From assembly GCF_013314535.1 (NCBI RefSeq), contig NZ_JABUAE010000024.1:1-64000 (forward strand): 64,000 bases of DNA, in the 5' to 3' direction. The position numbers and the translations under genes were made by a program. Below the pieces are notes generated by a model that was given only the letters and a program-made list of their open reading frames with translations, ran no database searches and had not been told where the DNA came from. Positions 7,848-16,972 of this stretch are shown here, in pieces (within the stretch, counting starts at the first letter, position 1; every line of letters starts with the position of its first letter). The DNA is from Bacillus sp. Xin1. Its GTDB lineage: Bacteria; Bacillota; Bacilli; Bacillales; Bacillaceae_G.

Positions 7848-8375
7848 TTATGGTGTCGGAGTTATTTCTAAACGCCAGTCATTGCATTGCATGATACTCC
7901 CTGGCGGATATTCAAAATCACACTCACTAATAAATAAGAAGCCGAGTTTTTTGCAAATAGCGTTTGAAGCAGGATTACGGATGGAAGGAAAAGCATGAAT
8001 GAATCTGTGCTTTTGGTCCATTCTAGCATGAGTGATAGCTTGTTCAATGGCTTTTGTTGCGATTCCTCTACCTTGAAATGCTGGTAGGACACTCCATCCA
8101 ATTTCGTACACGGTTTCTTCTTGCCAGTAGTTGTCCCAATAGCCAACACTACCAACAATTTCGAGTTGCGGGAGTAGGACGATGTTAAACATACGTCCGG
8201 TCCCAAGTCTACTAATCTTAAGGTATCGTTCGTGACGGGCAAGGAGTTGTTCTTCGGTTTCAGGACCTCCTAGGTATTCTAACATCTCAGGTGTATTCAT
8301 AAGACGAAGTAAAGTAAGGTTGGCTTCGTTCCAAGGTTTAATCTGAACTTGTTGTGCACTCATTCTTTCTGTCAT
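7848..8375 (-). CDS. GNAT-family N-acetyltransferase
   Basis: 175 residues with the GNAT fold of the RimJ/RimL or PF13302 type. The N-terminal helices are VQIKPWNEANLTLLRLMN. Motif A with the acetyl-CoA loop is QGRGIATKA at about residues 112-120. The closing motif is ASNAICKKLGF. The acceptor substrate cannot be predicted; related enzymes act on protein N-termini, antibiotics or small metabolites. GGAG lies 9 bases before the ATG. A deleted bcr1 copy abuts its 3' side. Confidence 0.82.
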   Translation of the reverse strand: MTERMSAQQVQIKPWNEANLTLLRLMNTPEMLEYLGGPETEEQLLARHERYLKISRLGTGRMFNIVLLPQLEIVGSVGYWDNYWQEETVYEIGWSVLPAFQGRGIATKAIEQAITHARMDQKHRFIHAFPSIRNPASNAICKKLGFLFISECDFEYPPGSIMQCNDWRLEITPTP

Positions 8376-8862
8376 TTTTCACACTCCAAATTATAAATTT
8401 CCATCCCGACAAAATTGTATGTGCTATGCAGATGAGTACCTTTAAGTGAAACTGGGATCTTATGTTTTTATACTTTCTATGCTTATTTCAACAGAAATCT
8501 TCTCTTACCTTTTACACTACTTAATTTTTATAGGAGTGAATTAAGTGCACTCAGGGTCTTATATTTGTATTCATCTTCAGTTACGTTAATATTTTTATAT
8601 AATTTATAGAGGGAAGTAAGAGGTATGACGAGTAGTGTCGAATTTTTATTTTTAGGTTAGTTATTCACTTGTTTTTCTAGTTTCTTTTTAAATATCGAAA
8701 ATTTTTTTAAAATATTTAAAAGCGACATTATAGGCTTTTAAACATTTTTATAGTATTTTATAAATTATCTAAATAATTATTTGTATCAAATAATTTTAAA
8801 CAATGATATAATTTTGAAGAGGGGTAAAAAACAGATAAAGTACAGTCATAGGGGTGAATTAC
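8376..8862 (+). promoter_or_regulatory. Long AT-rich leader of proline dehydrogenase with a palindrome
   Basis: There is no gene in these 487 bases. AATTATTTG (8775-8783) and CAAATAATT (8787-8795) are perfect 9-bp arms around TAT and look like an operator. TATAAT at 8805-8810 is a candidate -10. An 11-codon frame at about 8623 is too short to call. The rest shows only AT-rich sequence. Confidence 0.45.
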
Positions 8863-9780
8863 ATGGAACAATTAATGCGCAATTCGTTTCTTTTTTTATC
8901 AAAAAATAAAGCGTTAACAAAACTGGCTAAAAAGTACGGTTTACGCTTTGGTGCAGGGCGCTTTGTCGCAGGGGAGACAATTGATTTAGCTGCTGCAGCT
9001 ATTAAACAATTAAACAAGCAAGGCCTTTGTGTAACAATCGATTATTTAGGTGAGTTCGTTGATAATGAAGCAGAAGCAAATGAAATGGCGAGCCAATCGA
9101 TTGAAGCAATTCGCGCAATTGGACGAGAAAAACTTGATTCACAGCTTTCTTTAAAAATGACTTCTATGGGATTAGATATCTCAGATGAAATCGTAATGAA
9201 TAATATGCGCCGCATTTTAGAAGCTGCAAAAGAAAACGGTGTGTTTGTTACGATTGATATGGAAGACTATACGCGTTGCGGGAAAACAATTGATATCTTT
9301 AAGCAATTAAAATCCGAATACGATAATATCGGTACTGTTATTCAAGCGTACCTATATCGTACAGAAAAGGATATTGAAGATTTAAATGCATATAGCCCAA
9401 ATTTACGTCTTGTAAAAGGTGCTTATAAAGAGCCTGAAGAAGTTGCGTTCCCGGACAAGAAAGATGTAGATGACAATTATAAAAAAATTATTAAAATGCA
9501 CTTATTAAATGGAAATTATACTGCAATTGCTTCACACGATGAGGCGATTATTGAATATACGAAGAAACTTGCCGAAGAACATAATATTTCACGTGATCAA
9601 TTTGAATTCCAAATGCTATATGGTATTCGTACAGAACGTCAACTTGAGCTTGTAAAAGAGGGCTACAAAATGCGTGTTTACGTGCCATATGGAAATGACT
9701 GGTACGGCTATTTCATGCGTCGCCTAGCAGAACGCCCAGCAAACGTTGCGTTCGTTTTAAAAGGAATGATTAAAAAATAA
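8863..9780 (+). CDS. fadM: Proline dehydrogenase (YusM/FadM type)
   Basis: 305 residues, the usual size of monofunctional Gram-positive proline dehydrogenase. It is an FAD enzyme that oxidises proline to pyrroline-5-carboxylate. Family motifs are visible: TIDYLGEFV, SLKMTSMGLD, TIDMEDY, LRLVKGAYKEP and the C-terminal RVYVPYGNDWYGYFMRRLAERP. ATG 8863 is chosen over GTG 8854 because AGGGGTG lies 6 bases before the ATG. As in B. subtilis, it sits next to yuzL and the fadNAE operon. It is transcribed alone with a terminator at 9777-9809. The palindrome in its leader may mediate control. Confidence 0.93.
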   Translation: MEQLMRNSFLFLSKNKALTKLAKKYGLRFGAGRFVAGETIDLAAAAIKQLNKQGLCVTIDYLGEFVDNEAEANEMASQSIEAIRAIGREKLDSQLSLKMTSMGLDISDEIVMNNMRRILEAAKENGVFVTIDMEDYTRCGKTIDIFKQLKSEYDNIGTVIQAYLYRTEKDIEDLNAYSPNLRLVKGAYKEPEEVAFPDKKDVDDNYKKIIKMHLLNGNYTAIASHDEAIIEYTKKLAEEHNISRDQFEFQMLYGIRTERQLELVKEGYKMRVYVPYGNDWYGYFMRRLAERPANVAFVLKGMIKK

Positions 9781-9809
9781 CCAAGGAGAAAAATACTCCT
9801 TGGTTATTT
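9777..9809. terminator. Bidirectional terminator
   Basis: AACCAAGGAG and CTCCTTGGTT form the stem between convergent genes; TTATTTT follows on the plus strand. Confidence 0.8.
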
Positions 9810-10643
9810 TAATTGCTTGAATGCGTAATGTGCCATCTTTTTCGTATCTGGATATAACTGAGTACGAGTAGAAGACAGTACAACGTTAATAACTCGTTTA
9901 CCATTTTTTTCATCGACTGTTACGACCGTATATTTTCCTAAAGCAGATAAACCACTTTTACTTCCAATTGCATATGGGTCATCGTAAAGTTCTTCGCGGC
10001 CATAGTTTGCGATTTTTGGAGACCGCTGTGAAGTATGTAATGTTGTGCGCGTTGTGTTCATATAATCTAGCACAATCGGATACTTCAATGCTTCTTTTGT
10101 AATGATTGCGATGTCATAAGGGGATACTTTATTGCCCATTGCATCAGCTCCGCTCGCATTTTTAAAAGTCGCATGCTTTGTTCCGAGCTCTTTGGCCCTC
10201 GCATTCATCATTTTTACAAATTCCTCTTTTGATCCTGCAATATGTTCCGCAATGGATTCAGAAATGGGATCGGCACTGATGATGAGCATCAGTTTCAGCG
10301 CTTCATCTCTTTTTAATTTTTCGCCGGCACGAAGCTTAATTTTCTTACTTTGACTCTCTGTTTTTATCGCGTTCTTTGTGATTGTAATTTCTTCATCTTT
10401 TTTCACATTCTCTAATAATAGAAGAGTTGTCATCATCTTTGCTATACTTGCTGGATAAGAGCGCTCTTGTTCACGTTTTCCATATAGAATTTCGCCAGTA
10501 TTGGCATCAATTGTAATGGCGTATTTGCCTGTAATAGCAGGCTGATTAGCTCTTACGTCTTTTTGCCTGTTTGCATAAGAGCAGAAGATCATACTTGTAA
10601 ACAGTGTAGCAATCATCACAATCATGATTATTGTTCGTTTCAT
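9804..10643 (-). CDS. DacF-like serine D-Ala-D-Ala carboxypeptidase (S11) with altered motifs
   Basis: 279 residues. A signal or anchor helix spans residues 2-24, followed by a penicillin-binding S11 domain. The nucleophile motif SxxK is present as SIAK (66-69) after PA. The second motif, normally SxN (for example SAND), reads SAD-P (123-126), and the third, normally KTG, reads KSG (229-231). The enzyme would trim the terminal D-Ala from peptidoglycan stem peptides outside the membrane. The changed motifs raise the chance of reduced or altered activity. It lacks the long C-terminal membrane-anchoring region of typical PBP5-like proteins. Monocistronic. Confidence 0.82.
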   Translation of the reverse strand: MKRTIIMIVMIATLFTSMIFCSYANRQKDVRANQPAITGKYAITIDANTGEILYGKREQERSYPASIAKMMTTLLLLENVKKDEEITITKNAIKTESQSKKIKLRAGEKLKRDEALKLMLIISADPISESIAEHIAGSKEEFVKMMNARAKELGTKHATFKNASGADAMGNKVSPYDIAIITKEALKYPIVLDYMNTTRTTLHTSQRSPKIANYGREELYDDPYAIGSKSGLSALGKYTVVTVDEKNGKRVINVVLSSTRTQLYPDTKKMAHYAFKQLK

Positions 10644-10679
10644 TACTTAGTCCCTCTTTTACTTATGTATACAAATAAA

Positions 10680-10728
10680 TTGGGCAGAGAAGCAGCCCAA
10701 TACTCATTATGCCACGTTCTCTGCCCAA
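10680..10728. other. Long-loop inverted repeat upstream of the carboxypeptidase
   Basis: TTGGGCAGAGAA (10680-10691) and TTCTCTGCCCAA (10717-10728) are perfect 12-bp arms with a 25-nt loop. The structure lies between the carboxypeptidase start and the MITE-like repeat. Its role is unclear; there is no clean T run on the strand that would serve a neighbouring gene. Confidence 0.5.
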
Positions 10729-10741
10729 AAATATAGCGGAA

Positions 10742-10883
10742 GTTCAAAAAGTCCGGTAAAGATAGCTTTCGCATTTCTTCGTTACGTCGCCAGTCCGGTA
10801 CTCATGTAGTTCCAGCTACACTCCGTATCCTCCCGGCTTCCGCGCCTCGAACTGCTCGGCTCTCTTTATCCTCCTTTTTGAAC
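10742..10883. repeat. MITE-like repeat with terminal inverted repeats
   Basis: 142 bases bounded by GTTCAAAAAG (10742-10751) and CTTTTTGAAC (10874-10883), perfect 10-bp terminal inverted repeats. The interior is more GC-rich than its surroundings (CGTTACGTCGCCAGTCCGG, TCCTCCCGGCTTCCGCGCC). No coding capacity is evident. I have seen similar text in B. cereus group intergenic regions, but only one copy is present here. The string GAGTTCAAAAAG near 36393 matches one terminus only. Confidence 0.6.
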
Positions 10884-10897
10884 AAGCACATATAGGA

Positions 10898-11044
10898 TTA
10901 TTTTTCACCCATGTTATGCTTTTTGTATTGCTGGTTGTTACCTTGGCGACCTTTTTCGATACCGCGATCTACTGGTCCTGCATTTCCTGTTACACTTGCT
11001 GCGCTAACACCTGCTTTTGAAGGGTCTTTCTTAAGTTTTCCCAT
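10898..11044 (-). CDS. yuzL: YuzL-like small protein
   Basis: A 48-residue, basic, glycine- and glutamine-rich protein (MGKLKKDPSKAGVSAASVTG, then NAGPVDRG and NNQQYKKHNMG), matching the YuzL family from memory. A strong GGAGGA site lies before ATG 11044. It occupies the same position as in B. subtilis, between the proline dehydrogenase and fadN. The composition resembles small acid-soluble spore proteins, but a spore role is only an inference. The MITE-like repeat ends 15 bp after its stop. Confidence 0.82.
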   Translation of the reverse strand: MGKLKKDPSKAGVSAASVTGNAGPVDRGIEKGRQGNNQQYKKHNMGEK

Positions 11045-11244
11045 ATATATTCCTCCGCTTTCGTCAAATTCTAAAAAAGGAAAAAGCGTATTTTATCGCG
11101 AAAATACACAGTTATAGGGTAACCGAATAAAAGAAAAGTATTTATTTCAGAAAATTTTATCAATAAATATATTGCGAAAATTTAAACAGTATCATATATT
11201 TATTAGTAGAGGCTCACTCATTGATTGCGACTTATGTCGAAAAA

Positions 11245-11264
11245 TTGAATGAGCATTCATTCAA
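11245..11264. promoter_or_regulatory. FadR operator of the fadNAE operon
   Basis: TTGAATGAGCATTCATTCAA is a perfect palindrome, 19 bp before the fadN start. It matches the Bacillus FadR (YsiA) consensus of TGAATGA and TCATTCA half sites, known to repress beta-oxidation genes until long-chain acyl-CoA binds FadR. Confidence 0.9.
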
Positions 11265-11282
11265 GAATAGGGGGAGAAATGA

Positions 11283-13664
11283 ATGTTCCAAATTAAAAAG
11301 GCTGCTGTTCTCGGTTCTGGCGTAATGGGCTCAGGGATTGCTGCACATTTAGCCAATATCGGTATACCAACATTACTGCTTGATATTGTGCCACAGGCGC
11401 TTACGAAAGAAGAGGAAGCGAAGGGGCTTACATTAGAACATAAAAGTGTGAGAAATCGTTTTAGTAACGGGGCACTGCAAAAATTAGTAAAGCAAAAGCC
11501 AGCTCCTCTTACGGTGAAAGATAATTTAGCGCTGATTGAAGCAGGGAATTTAGAAGATGACCTTGAGCGTCTTGCTGATGTAGATTGGATTATTGAGGTT
11601 GTTGTTGAAAACTTAGATATTAAAAAGAAATTATTTGAAAAAGTAGATGCTGTTCGTAAACCTGGCTCGATTGTGAGTTCAAATACATCAGGTATTTCAG
11701 TTGAAAAAATGGCAGAAGGTCGTTCAGATGACTTCCAAAAACACTTCTTAGGAACGCACTTCTTTAACCCACCACGTTATTTAAAACTTCTAGAGATTAT
11801 ACCGACAAAGGAAACAGATCCACAAGTGTTAAACTTTATGAAATTATTTGGTGAAGACGTTCTTGGAAAAGGCGTTGTTATCGCAAAAGATACACCTAAC
11901 TTTATTGGAAACCGCATCGGTACGTACGGATTACTTGTAACATTGCAAGAAATGATTAAGCGCGGTTATAGCGTTGGGGAAGTTGATTCTGTAACAGGTC
12001 CGTTAATTGGTCGTCCGAAGAGTGCAACGTTCCGCACGTTAGATGTTGTTGGTTTAGATACATTCGTTCATGTTGCGAACAATGTATATGAAAATGTACA
12101 AGAAGAAGAGCGCGATGTATTTAAAGTACCAGCTTTCATGCATGACATGCTTGAGAAAAAATGGCTTGGAAGTAAAACTGGTCAAGGCTTCTTCTTAAAA
12201 CAAGGAAAAGAAATTTTAGAATTAAATCCTGAAACGATGGAATACGAAGCGCGTAAAAAATTAAAAGCTGCTTCCGTAGAGTTAAGCAAACAAGAAAAAG
12301 GATTAGCGAACAAATTGAAAGCGCTTGTATACGCGAAAGATCGCGCAGGAGAGTTGTTATGGAACATCATTACACCAACTCTTTTATACTCTGCAAAGCT
12401 TCATAAAGAAATTGCTGACGATATCGTTGCAATTGACCAAGCGATGAAATGGGGATTTGGCTGGGAGCAAGGACCGTTTGAAATTTGGGATGCAATTGGC
12501 GTAGAAAAATCCGTTCAGAAGATGGAAGAGAACGGAAAAATTGTTCCGGCATGGGTGAAAGACATGTTAGAGAAAGGATTTAGTACTTTCTATAAACATG
12601 ATAACGGCGAAAGCTATTACTATGATAACGGCGAATACAAATTGATTGAACGTAATAAAAAAGCAATTTCCCTTAAACAATTAAAAGAGAAAAATGGCGT
12701 ACTAAAGAAAAATAGCGGTGCAAGCTTAATCGATTTAGGAGATGGCATCCTTTGCTTAGAATTCCATTCGAAGAGCAATGCAATTGGTATGGATATTACG
12801 CAAATGATTAATTACGCTGTTGATGAAGTAGAAAAAAATTATAAAGGGCTTGTTATCGGAAACCAATCTAAGAACTTCTGCGTTGGTGCAAACCTTGCGA
12901 TGATCTTAATGGAAGCACAAGATGACAACTACTTTGAAATTGAGTGGGTTGTGAAGAACTTCCAAGATGCAATGACAAAAATTAAGTACAGCTCTAAGCC
13001 GGTCGTTGCAGCGCCATATGGCATGACGCTTGGTGGCGGTACAGAAGTTTGTTTACCAGCAGCTAGCATTCAAGCTTCTAGCGAAACGTACATGGGATTA
13101 GTAGAAGTTGGCGTTGGTTTAATCCCTGGCGGTGGCGGTAACAAAGAACTATATATTAAACATTTAAACAAGATGGCAAACGGTGTAGAGTTTGACCTAC
13201 AAAAAGTTGCGAATAAAGTGTTTGAATCAGTTGCGATGGCAAAAGTTTCAACATCTGCACAAGAGGCTGTTTCTCGCAACTTCTTAGGCGATAAAGATGG
13301 TATTAGTGTGAATGGTGATCACTTACTATACGATGCAAAACAAAAAGCTCTTGCTTTATATGAAGCGGGTTATAAAGCACCGATTCGTAAAAAGATACCG
13401 GTTGTTGGTGAGACAGGATATGCGACGCTTTTACTTGGAGCAGAAGCAATGCACTTATCTGGTTACATTTCCGAGTATGACTTACACATTGCGAAAAAGC
13501 TCGCATATGTCATTGCTGGTGGAAAAGTGCCGTACGGAACAGAAGTTGATGAGCAATACTTATTAGATGTAGAACGTGAAGCATTTATTAGCTTAGTAAG
13601 TGAGATGAAATCACAAGCAAGAATGCAGCACATGCTTGTAAAAGGAAAGCCATTACGTAACTAA
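11283..13664 (+). CDS. fadN: 3-hydroxyacyl-CoA dehydrogenase / enoyl-CoA hydratase
   Basis: 793 residues, bifunctional in beta-oxidation. The N-terminal NAD-binding fold has GSGVMGSGIAAHLA (residues 11-24), followed by hydroxyacyl-CoA dehydrogenase motifs (SSNTSG, GTHFFNPP, FIGNRIG). The C-terminal third is a crotonase domain with the oxyanion sequences GNQSKNFCVGANL and APYGMTLGGGTEVCL. The domain order (dehydrogenase first) is that of Bacillus FadN, not of E. coli FadB. First gene of fadN-fadA-fadE; the operator at 11245 gives fatty-acid control. AGGGGGAG precedes the ATG. Confidence 0.95.
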   Translation: MFQIKKAAVLGSGVMGSGIAAHLANIGIPTLLLDIVPQALTKEEEAKGLTLEHKSVRNRFSNGALQKLVKQKPAPLTVKDNLALIEAGNLEDDLERLADVDWIIEVVVENLDIKKKLFEKVDAVRKPGSIVSSNTSGISVEKMAEGRSDDFQKHFLGTHFFNPPRYLKLLEIIPTKETDPQVLNFMKLFGEDVLGKGVVIAKDTPNFIGNRIGTYGLLVTLQEMIKRGYSVGEVDSVTGPLIGRPKSATFRTLDVVGLDTFVHVANNVYENVQEEERDVFKVPAFMHDMLEKKWLGSKTGQGFFLKQGKEILELNPETMEYEARKKLKAASVELSKQEKGLANKLKALVYAKDRAGELLWNIITPTLLYSAKLHKEIADDIVAIDQAMKWGFGWEQGPFEIWDAIGVEKSVQKMEENGKIVPAWVKDMLEKGFSTFYKHDNGESYYYDNGEYKLIERNKKAISLKQLKEKNGVLKKNSGASLIDLGDGILCLEFHSKSNAIGMDITQMINYAVDEVEKNYKGLVIGNQSKNFCVGANLAMILMEAQDDNYFEIEWVVKNFQDAMTKIKYSSKPVVAAPYGMTLGGGTEVCLPAASIQASSETYMGLVEVGVGLIPGGGGNKELYIKHLNKMANGVEFDLQKVANKVFESVAMAKVSTSAQEAVSRNFLGDKDGISVNGDHLLYDAKQKALALYEAGYKAPIRKKIPVVGETGYATLLLGAEAMHLSGYISEYDLHIAKKLAYVIAGGKVPYGTEVDEQYLLDVEREAFISLVSEMKSQARMQHMLVKGKPLRN

Positions 13665-13685
13665 TAACGAGGGGAGATATCGTTC

Positions 13686-14861
13686 ATGAGAGAAGCTGTC
13701 ATTGTTGCGGGAGCAAGAACGCCAATTGGTAAGGCAAAGAGAGGTTCATTAAAAACAGTTCGTCCTGATGATTTAGGAGCATTAGTAGTAAAAGAAACGT
13801 TAAAGCGTGCGAATAACTATGAAGGACCAATTGATGATTTAATTTTTGGTTGTGCGATGCCAGAAGCAGAACAAGGCTTAAATATGGCGCGTAATATCGG
13901 CGGATTAGCAGGACTTTCTTACGATGTTCCGGCTATTACAATTAATCGCTACTGTTCTTCAGGTTTGCAAAGTATCGCTTACGGTGCAGAGCGCATTATG
14001 CTTGGTCATTCTGAAGCTGTATTATCTGGCGGAGCTGAATCAATGAGTTTAGTTCCAATGATGGGGCACGTTGTTCGTCCGAATAGCCGACTTGTAGAAG
14101 CGGCTCCAGAATATTATATGGGCATGGGACATACAGCAGAGCAAGTTGCTGTGAAATATGGAATTTCTCGAGAAGAGCAAGATGCATTTGCGGTAAGAAG
14201 TCATCAGCGCGCAGCGAAAGCTCTAGCTGAAGGGAAATTTGCTGATGAAACAGTACCTATCGATGTAACGCTTCGAACTGTTGGAGCAAATAATAAAATT
14301 CAAGAAGAAATGATTACCTTCTCACAAGATGAAGGCGTAAGAGCAGATACGACATTAGATATCTTAGGGAAATTACGTCCAGCATTTAACGTTCGCGGTT
14401 CTGTAACGGCTGGTAATTCTTCACAAATGAGTGATGGAGCAGCATCCGTTCTTCTAATGGACCGTGAAAAAGCAGTGAGTGATGGCATGAAGCCACTTGC
14501 AAAATTCCGTTCATTTGCGGTAGCGGGTGTACCACCAGAAGTAATGGGAATTGGGCCAATCGCAGCAATTCCAAAAGCGTTAAGATTAGCAGGATTAGAG
14601 CTATCTGATATCGGTTTATTTGAGCTAAATGAAGCATTCGCATCTCAATCGATCCAAGTTATTCGTGAACTTGGTCTAGACGAAGAAAAGATAAATGTAA
14701 ACGGCGGTGCAATCGCACTTGGACATCCACTTGGTTGTACAGGAGCAAAATTAACATTATCTCTTATTCATGAGATGAAACGCCGCAACGAGCAATTCGG
14801 TATCGTAACAATGTGTATCGGCGGCGGAATGGGAGCTGCTGGGGTGTTTGAGCTACTATAA
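13686..14861 (+). CDS. fadA: Acetyl-CoA C-acyltransferase (3-ketoacyl-CoA thiolase)
   Basis: 391 residues, full-length thiolase. The acyl-accepting cysteine is in [11 protein letters not shown] (Cys 90). The C-terminal catalytic pair is in [16 protein letters not shown] (His) and [12 protein letters not shown] (Cys). It cleaves 3-ketoacyl-CoA to acetyl-CoA and a shortened acyl-CoA in the last step of the cycle. It starts 21 bases after fadN with GAGGGGAGA as ribosome site, so it is in the same operon. Confidence 0.95.
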   Translation: MREAVIVAGARTPIGKAKRGSLKTVRPDDLGALVVKETLKRANNYEGPIDDLIFGCAMPEAEQGLNMARNIGGLAGLSYDVPAITINRYCSSGLQSIAYGAERIMLGHSEAVLSGGAESMSLVPMMGHVVRPNSRLVEAAPEYYMGMGHTAEQVAVKYGISREEQDAFAVRSHQRAAKALAEGKFADETVPIDVTLRTVGANNKIQEEMITFSQDEGVRADTTLDILGKLRPAFNVRGSVTAGNSSQMSDGAASVLLMDREKAVSDGMKPLAKFRSFAVAGVPPEVMGIGPIAAIPKALRLAGLELSDIGLFELNEAFASQSIQVIRELGLDEEKINVNGGAIALGHPLGCTGAKLTLSLIHEMKRRNEQFGIVTMCIGGGMGAAGVFELL

Positions 14862-14947
14862 AAAACGGAAATGACCGAACATTCTAGCTATCGGGGCTAG
14901 ATAAACAAAGAGTGGAAGTAACTAAAGGGTATAAAAAACAAAGGGAG

Positions 14948-14979
14948 AGCCAGCTTCTCTGAAGACGAGAGAAGCGGCT
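14948..14979 (+). other. Strong intercistronic hairpin between fadA and fadE
   Basis: AGCC-A-GCTTCTCT pairs with AGAGAAGC-GGCT around GAAGACG, with one bulged base. No T run follows, so this is not a classical terminator. It ends about 10 bases before the fadE ribosome site and could act in mRNA processing, stability or translation. Confidence 0.55.
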
Positions 14980-15006
14980 TATGAAAATATGGAGGAGGAA
15001 TTTTTC

Positions 15007-16791
15007 ATGGAGAAAACAGTAGGAAGCGCAGTTAAGGGCGGTAGCTTTTTAGTTGATGAGATTACGATTGATCAAGTATTTACACCAGAGGATTACAGCG
15101 ATGAGCATAAAATGATAGCGAAAACAACAGAGGACTTTATCGTAAATGAAGTTCTGCCAGAGCTTGAATATTTAGAGCAACATGAATTTGATCGCTCTGT
15201 TCGCTTATTAAAAGAGGCAGGAGAACTTGGTCTATTAGGTGCTGATGTACCAGAAGAGTATGGTGGAATCGGTCTTGATAAAGTAAGTTCAGCGTTAATT
15301 GCAGAGAAATTCTCTCGCGCTGGCGGTTTCGCAATTACACATGGTGCTCACGTTGGAATCGGATCCCTGCCAATCGTTTTATTCGGTAACGAAGAGCAAA
15401 AGAAACAATATTTACCTGCCTTAGCAACTGGTGAAAAATTAGCTGCATACGCATTAACTGAGCCAGGATCTGGATCTGATGCATTAGGTGCAAGAACAAC
15501 AGCTCGTTTAAATGCAGAAGGCACACATTATGTATTAAACGGTGAAAAACAATGGATTACAAACTCTGCTTTTGCTGATGTATTCGTTGTATATGCAAAA
15601 GTTGACGGCGAGCACTTCACAGCATTTATCGTTGAGAAAGAATATCCAGGTGTATCTACAAGTCCTGAAGAAAAGAAAATGGGTATTAAATGTTCTTCAA
15701 CTCGTACGTTAATTTTAGAAGATGCATTAGTACCGAAAGAAAATGTACTTGGTGAAATTGGTAAAGGTCATGTAATCGCGTTCAACATCTTAAATATCGG
15801 TCGTTATAAATTAGGTGTTGGTACAGTTGGTTCTTCTAAACGTGCGTTAGAAATTTCAGCACAATATGCAAATCAACGTCAACAGTTTAAACAACCAATC
15901 GCTCGTTTCCCATTAATTCAAGAAAAGTTAGCGAATATGGCAGCGAAAATTTATGCAGCTGAAAGCTCCGTATACCGTACAGTAGGCTTATTTGAAAGCC
16001 ATATGAGTACATTAACAGAAGAGCAAGTAAAAGACGGTAAAGCTGTTGCAGCTTCTATTGCTGAATATGCAATTGAGTGCTCTTTAAATAAAGTATTCGG
16101 TTCTGAAGTGTTAGACTATGTAGTAGATGAAGGCGTGCAAATTCATGGTGGTTACGGATTTATGGCAGAGTACGAGATTGAAAGAATGTACCGCGATTCT
16201 CGTATTAACCGTATTTTCGAGGGAACGAATGAAATTAACCGCTTAATCGTACCAGGTACGTTCTTACGTAAAGCAATGAAAGGTGAATTACCACTTCTTC
16301 AAAAAGCACAAAAATTACAAGAAGAGTTAATGATGATGATGCCTGAAGAAGTAGGCGATGAGCCATTAGCACTTCAAAAATATTTAGTAAATAATGCGAA
16401 GAAAATCGGTTTAATGGTAGCTGGATTAGCTGTTCAAAAATACGGTAAAGCATTAGATAAAGAACAAGAAGTTCTTGTTAATATCGCGGATATCGTAAGC
16501 AATTTATACGCAATGGAATCAGCTGTTCTTCGTACAGAAAAAGCAATTAAAGCAACTGGTCTTGAAAAGAATAAACAAAAAGTATTATACACAGAAGTAT
16601 TCTGCCAAGAAGCGTTCAACCAAATCGAAGCAGATGCAAAAGAAACAATTATCGCAGTTGAAAATGGTGATATGCTACGCATGATGTTATCAGCGCTTCG
16701 CAAATTCACACGCCACACGCCGCTTAACGTAATTCCGAAGAAGCGTGAAATTGCAGCGAAGATTTTAGAAGATGAGCGTTATACAGTTTAA
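15007..16791 (+). CDS. fadE: Acyl-CoA dehydrogenase
   Basis: 594 residues, the length of Bacillus FadE, longer than single-domain acyl-CoA dehydrogenases because of an extra C-terminal helical region (residues about 410-594). Signature segments are AYALTEPGSGSDALG and the FAD/CoA-binding QIHGGYGFMAEYEIERMYRDSR; the catalytic-base region follows at RIFEGTNEINR. It introduces the first double bond into acyl-CoA. ATG 15007 is chosen because GGAGGAGG lies directly upstream; an ATG at 14989 would overlap that site. Terminator at 16803-16834. Confidence 0.94.
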   Translation: MEKTVGSAVKGGSFLVDEITIDQVFTPEDYSDEHKMIAKTTEDFIVNEVLPELEYLEQHEFDRSVRLLKEAGELGLLGADVPEEYGGIGLDKVSSALIAEKFSRAGGFAITHGAHVGIGSLPIVLFGNEEQKKQYLPALATGEKLAAYALTEPGSGSDALGARTTARLNAEGTHYVLNGEKQWITNSAFADVFVVYAKVDGEHFTAFIVEKEYPGVSTSPEEKKMGIKCSSTRTLILEDALVPKENVLGEIGKGHVIAFNILNIGRYKLGVGTVGSSKRALEISAQYANQRQQFKQPIARFPLIQEKLANMAAKIYAAESSVYRTVGLFESHMSTLTEEQVKDGKAVAASIAEYAIECSLNKVFGSEVLDYVVDEGVQIHGGYGFMAEYEIERMYRDSRINRIFEGTNEINRLIVPGTFLRKAMKGELPLLQKAQKLQEELMMMMPEEVGDEPLALQKYLVNNAKKIGLMVAGLAVQKYGKALDKEQEVLVNIADIVSNLYAMESAVLRTEKAIKATGLEKNKQKVLYTEVFCQEAFNQIEADAKETIIAVENGDMLRMMLSALRKFTRHTPLNVIPKKREIAAKILEDERYTV

Positions 16792-16802
16792 TAAGTAAGG
16801 GG

Positions 16803-16834
16803 AAGCAGTAGCCACGTTTGGCTATTGCTTTTTT
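16803..16834 (+). terminator. Terminator of fadNAE
   Basis: AAGCAGTAGCCA pairs with TGGCTATTGCTT, then TTTT. Confidence 0.85.
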
Positions 16835-16920
16835 GTTGTTCTTTGTCGGAACGTCGATATCCTTTGTTGAATCGCCGATATATTCGGATTTGCGCTGATA
16901 AAATTTCATTTACTTTTGTC
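16835..16920. repeat. GATATA-type dispersed repeat after a terminator
   Basis: TTGTTGTTCTTTGTCGG, GTCGATATCCTTTG, GAATCGCCGATATATTCGGA and GCGCTGATAAAATTTCATTTAC follow the fadE terminator T run. The same order of phrases occurs at 55-180. Noncoding. Confidence 0.6.
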
Positions 16921-16972
16921 TACCACGCTGAAATATTGATATGTGAATCGTCACTGTCACCTTATGTATATA

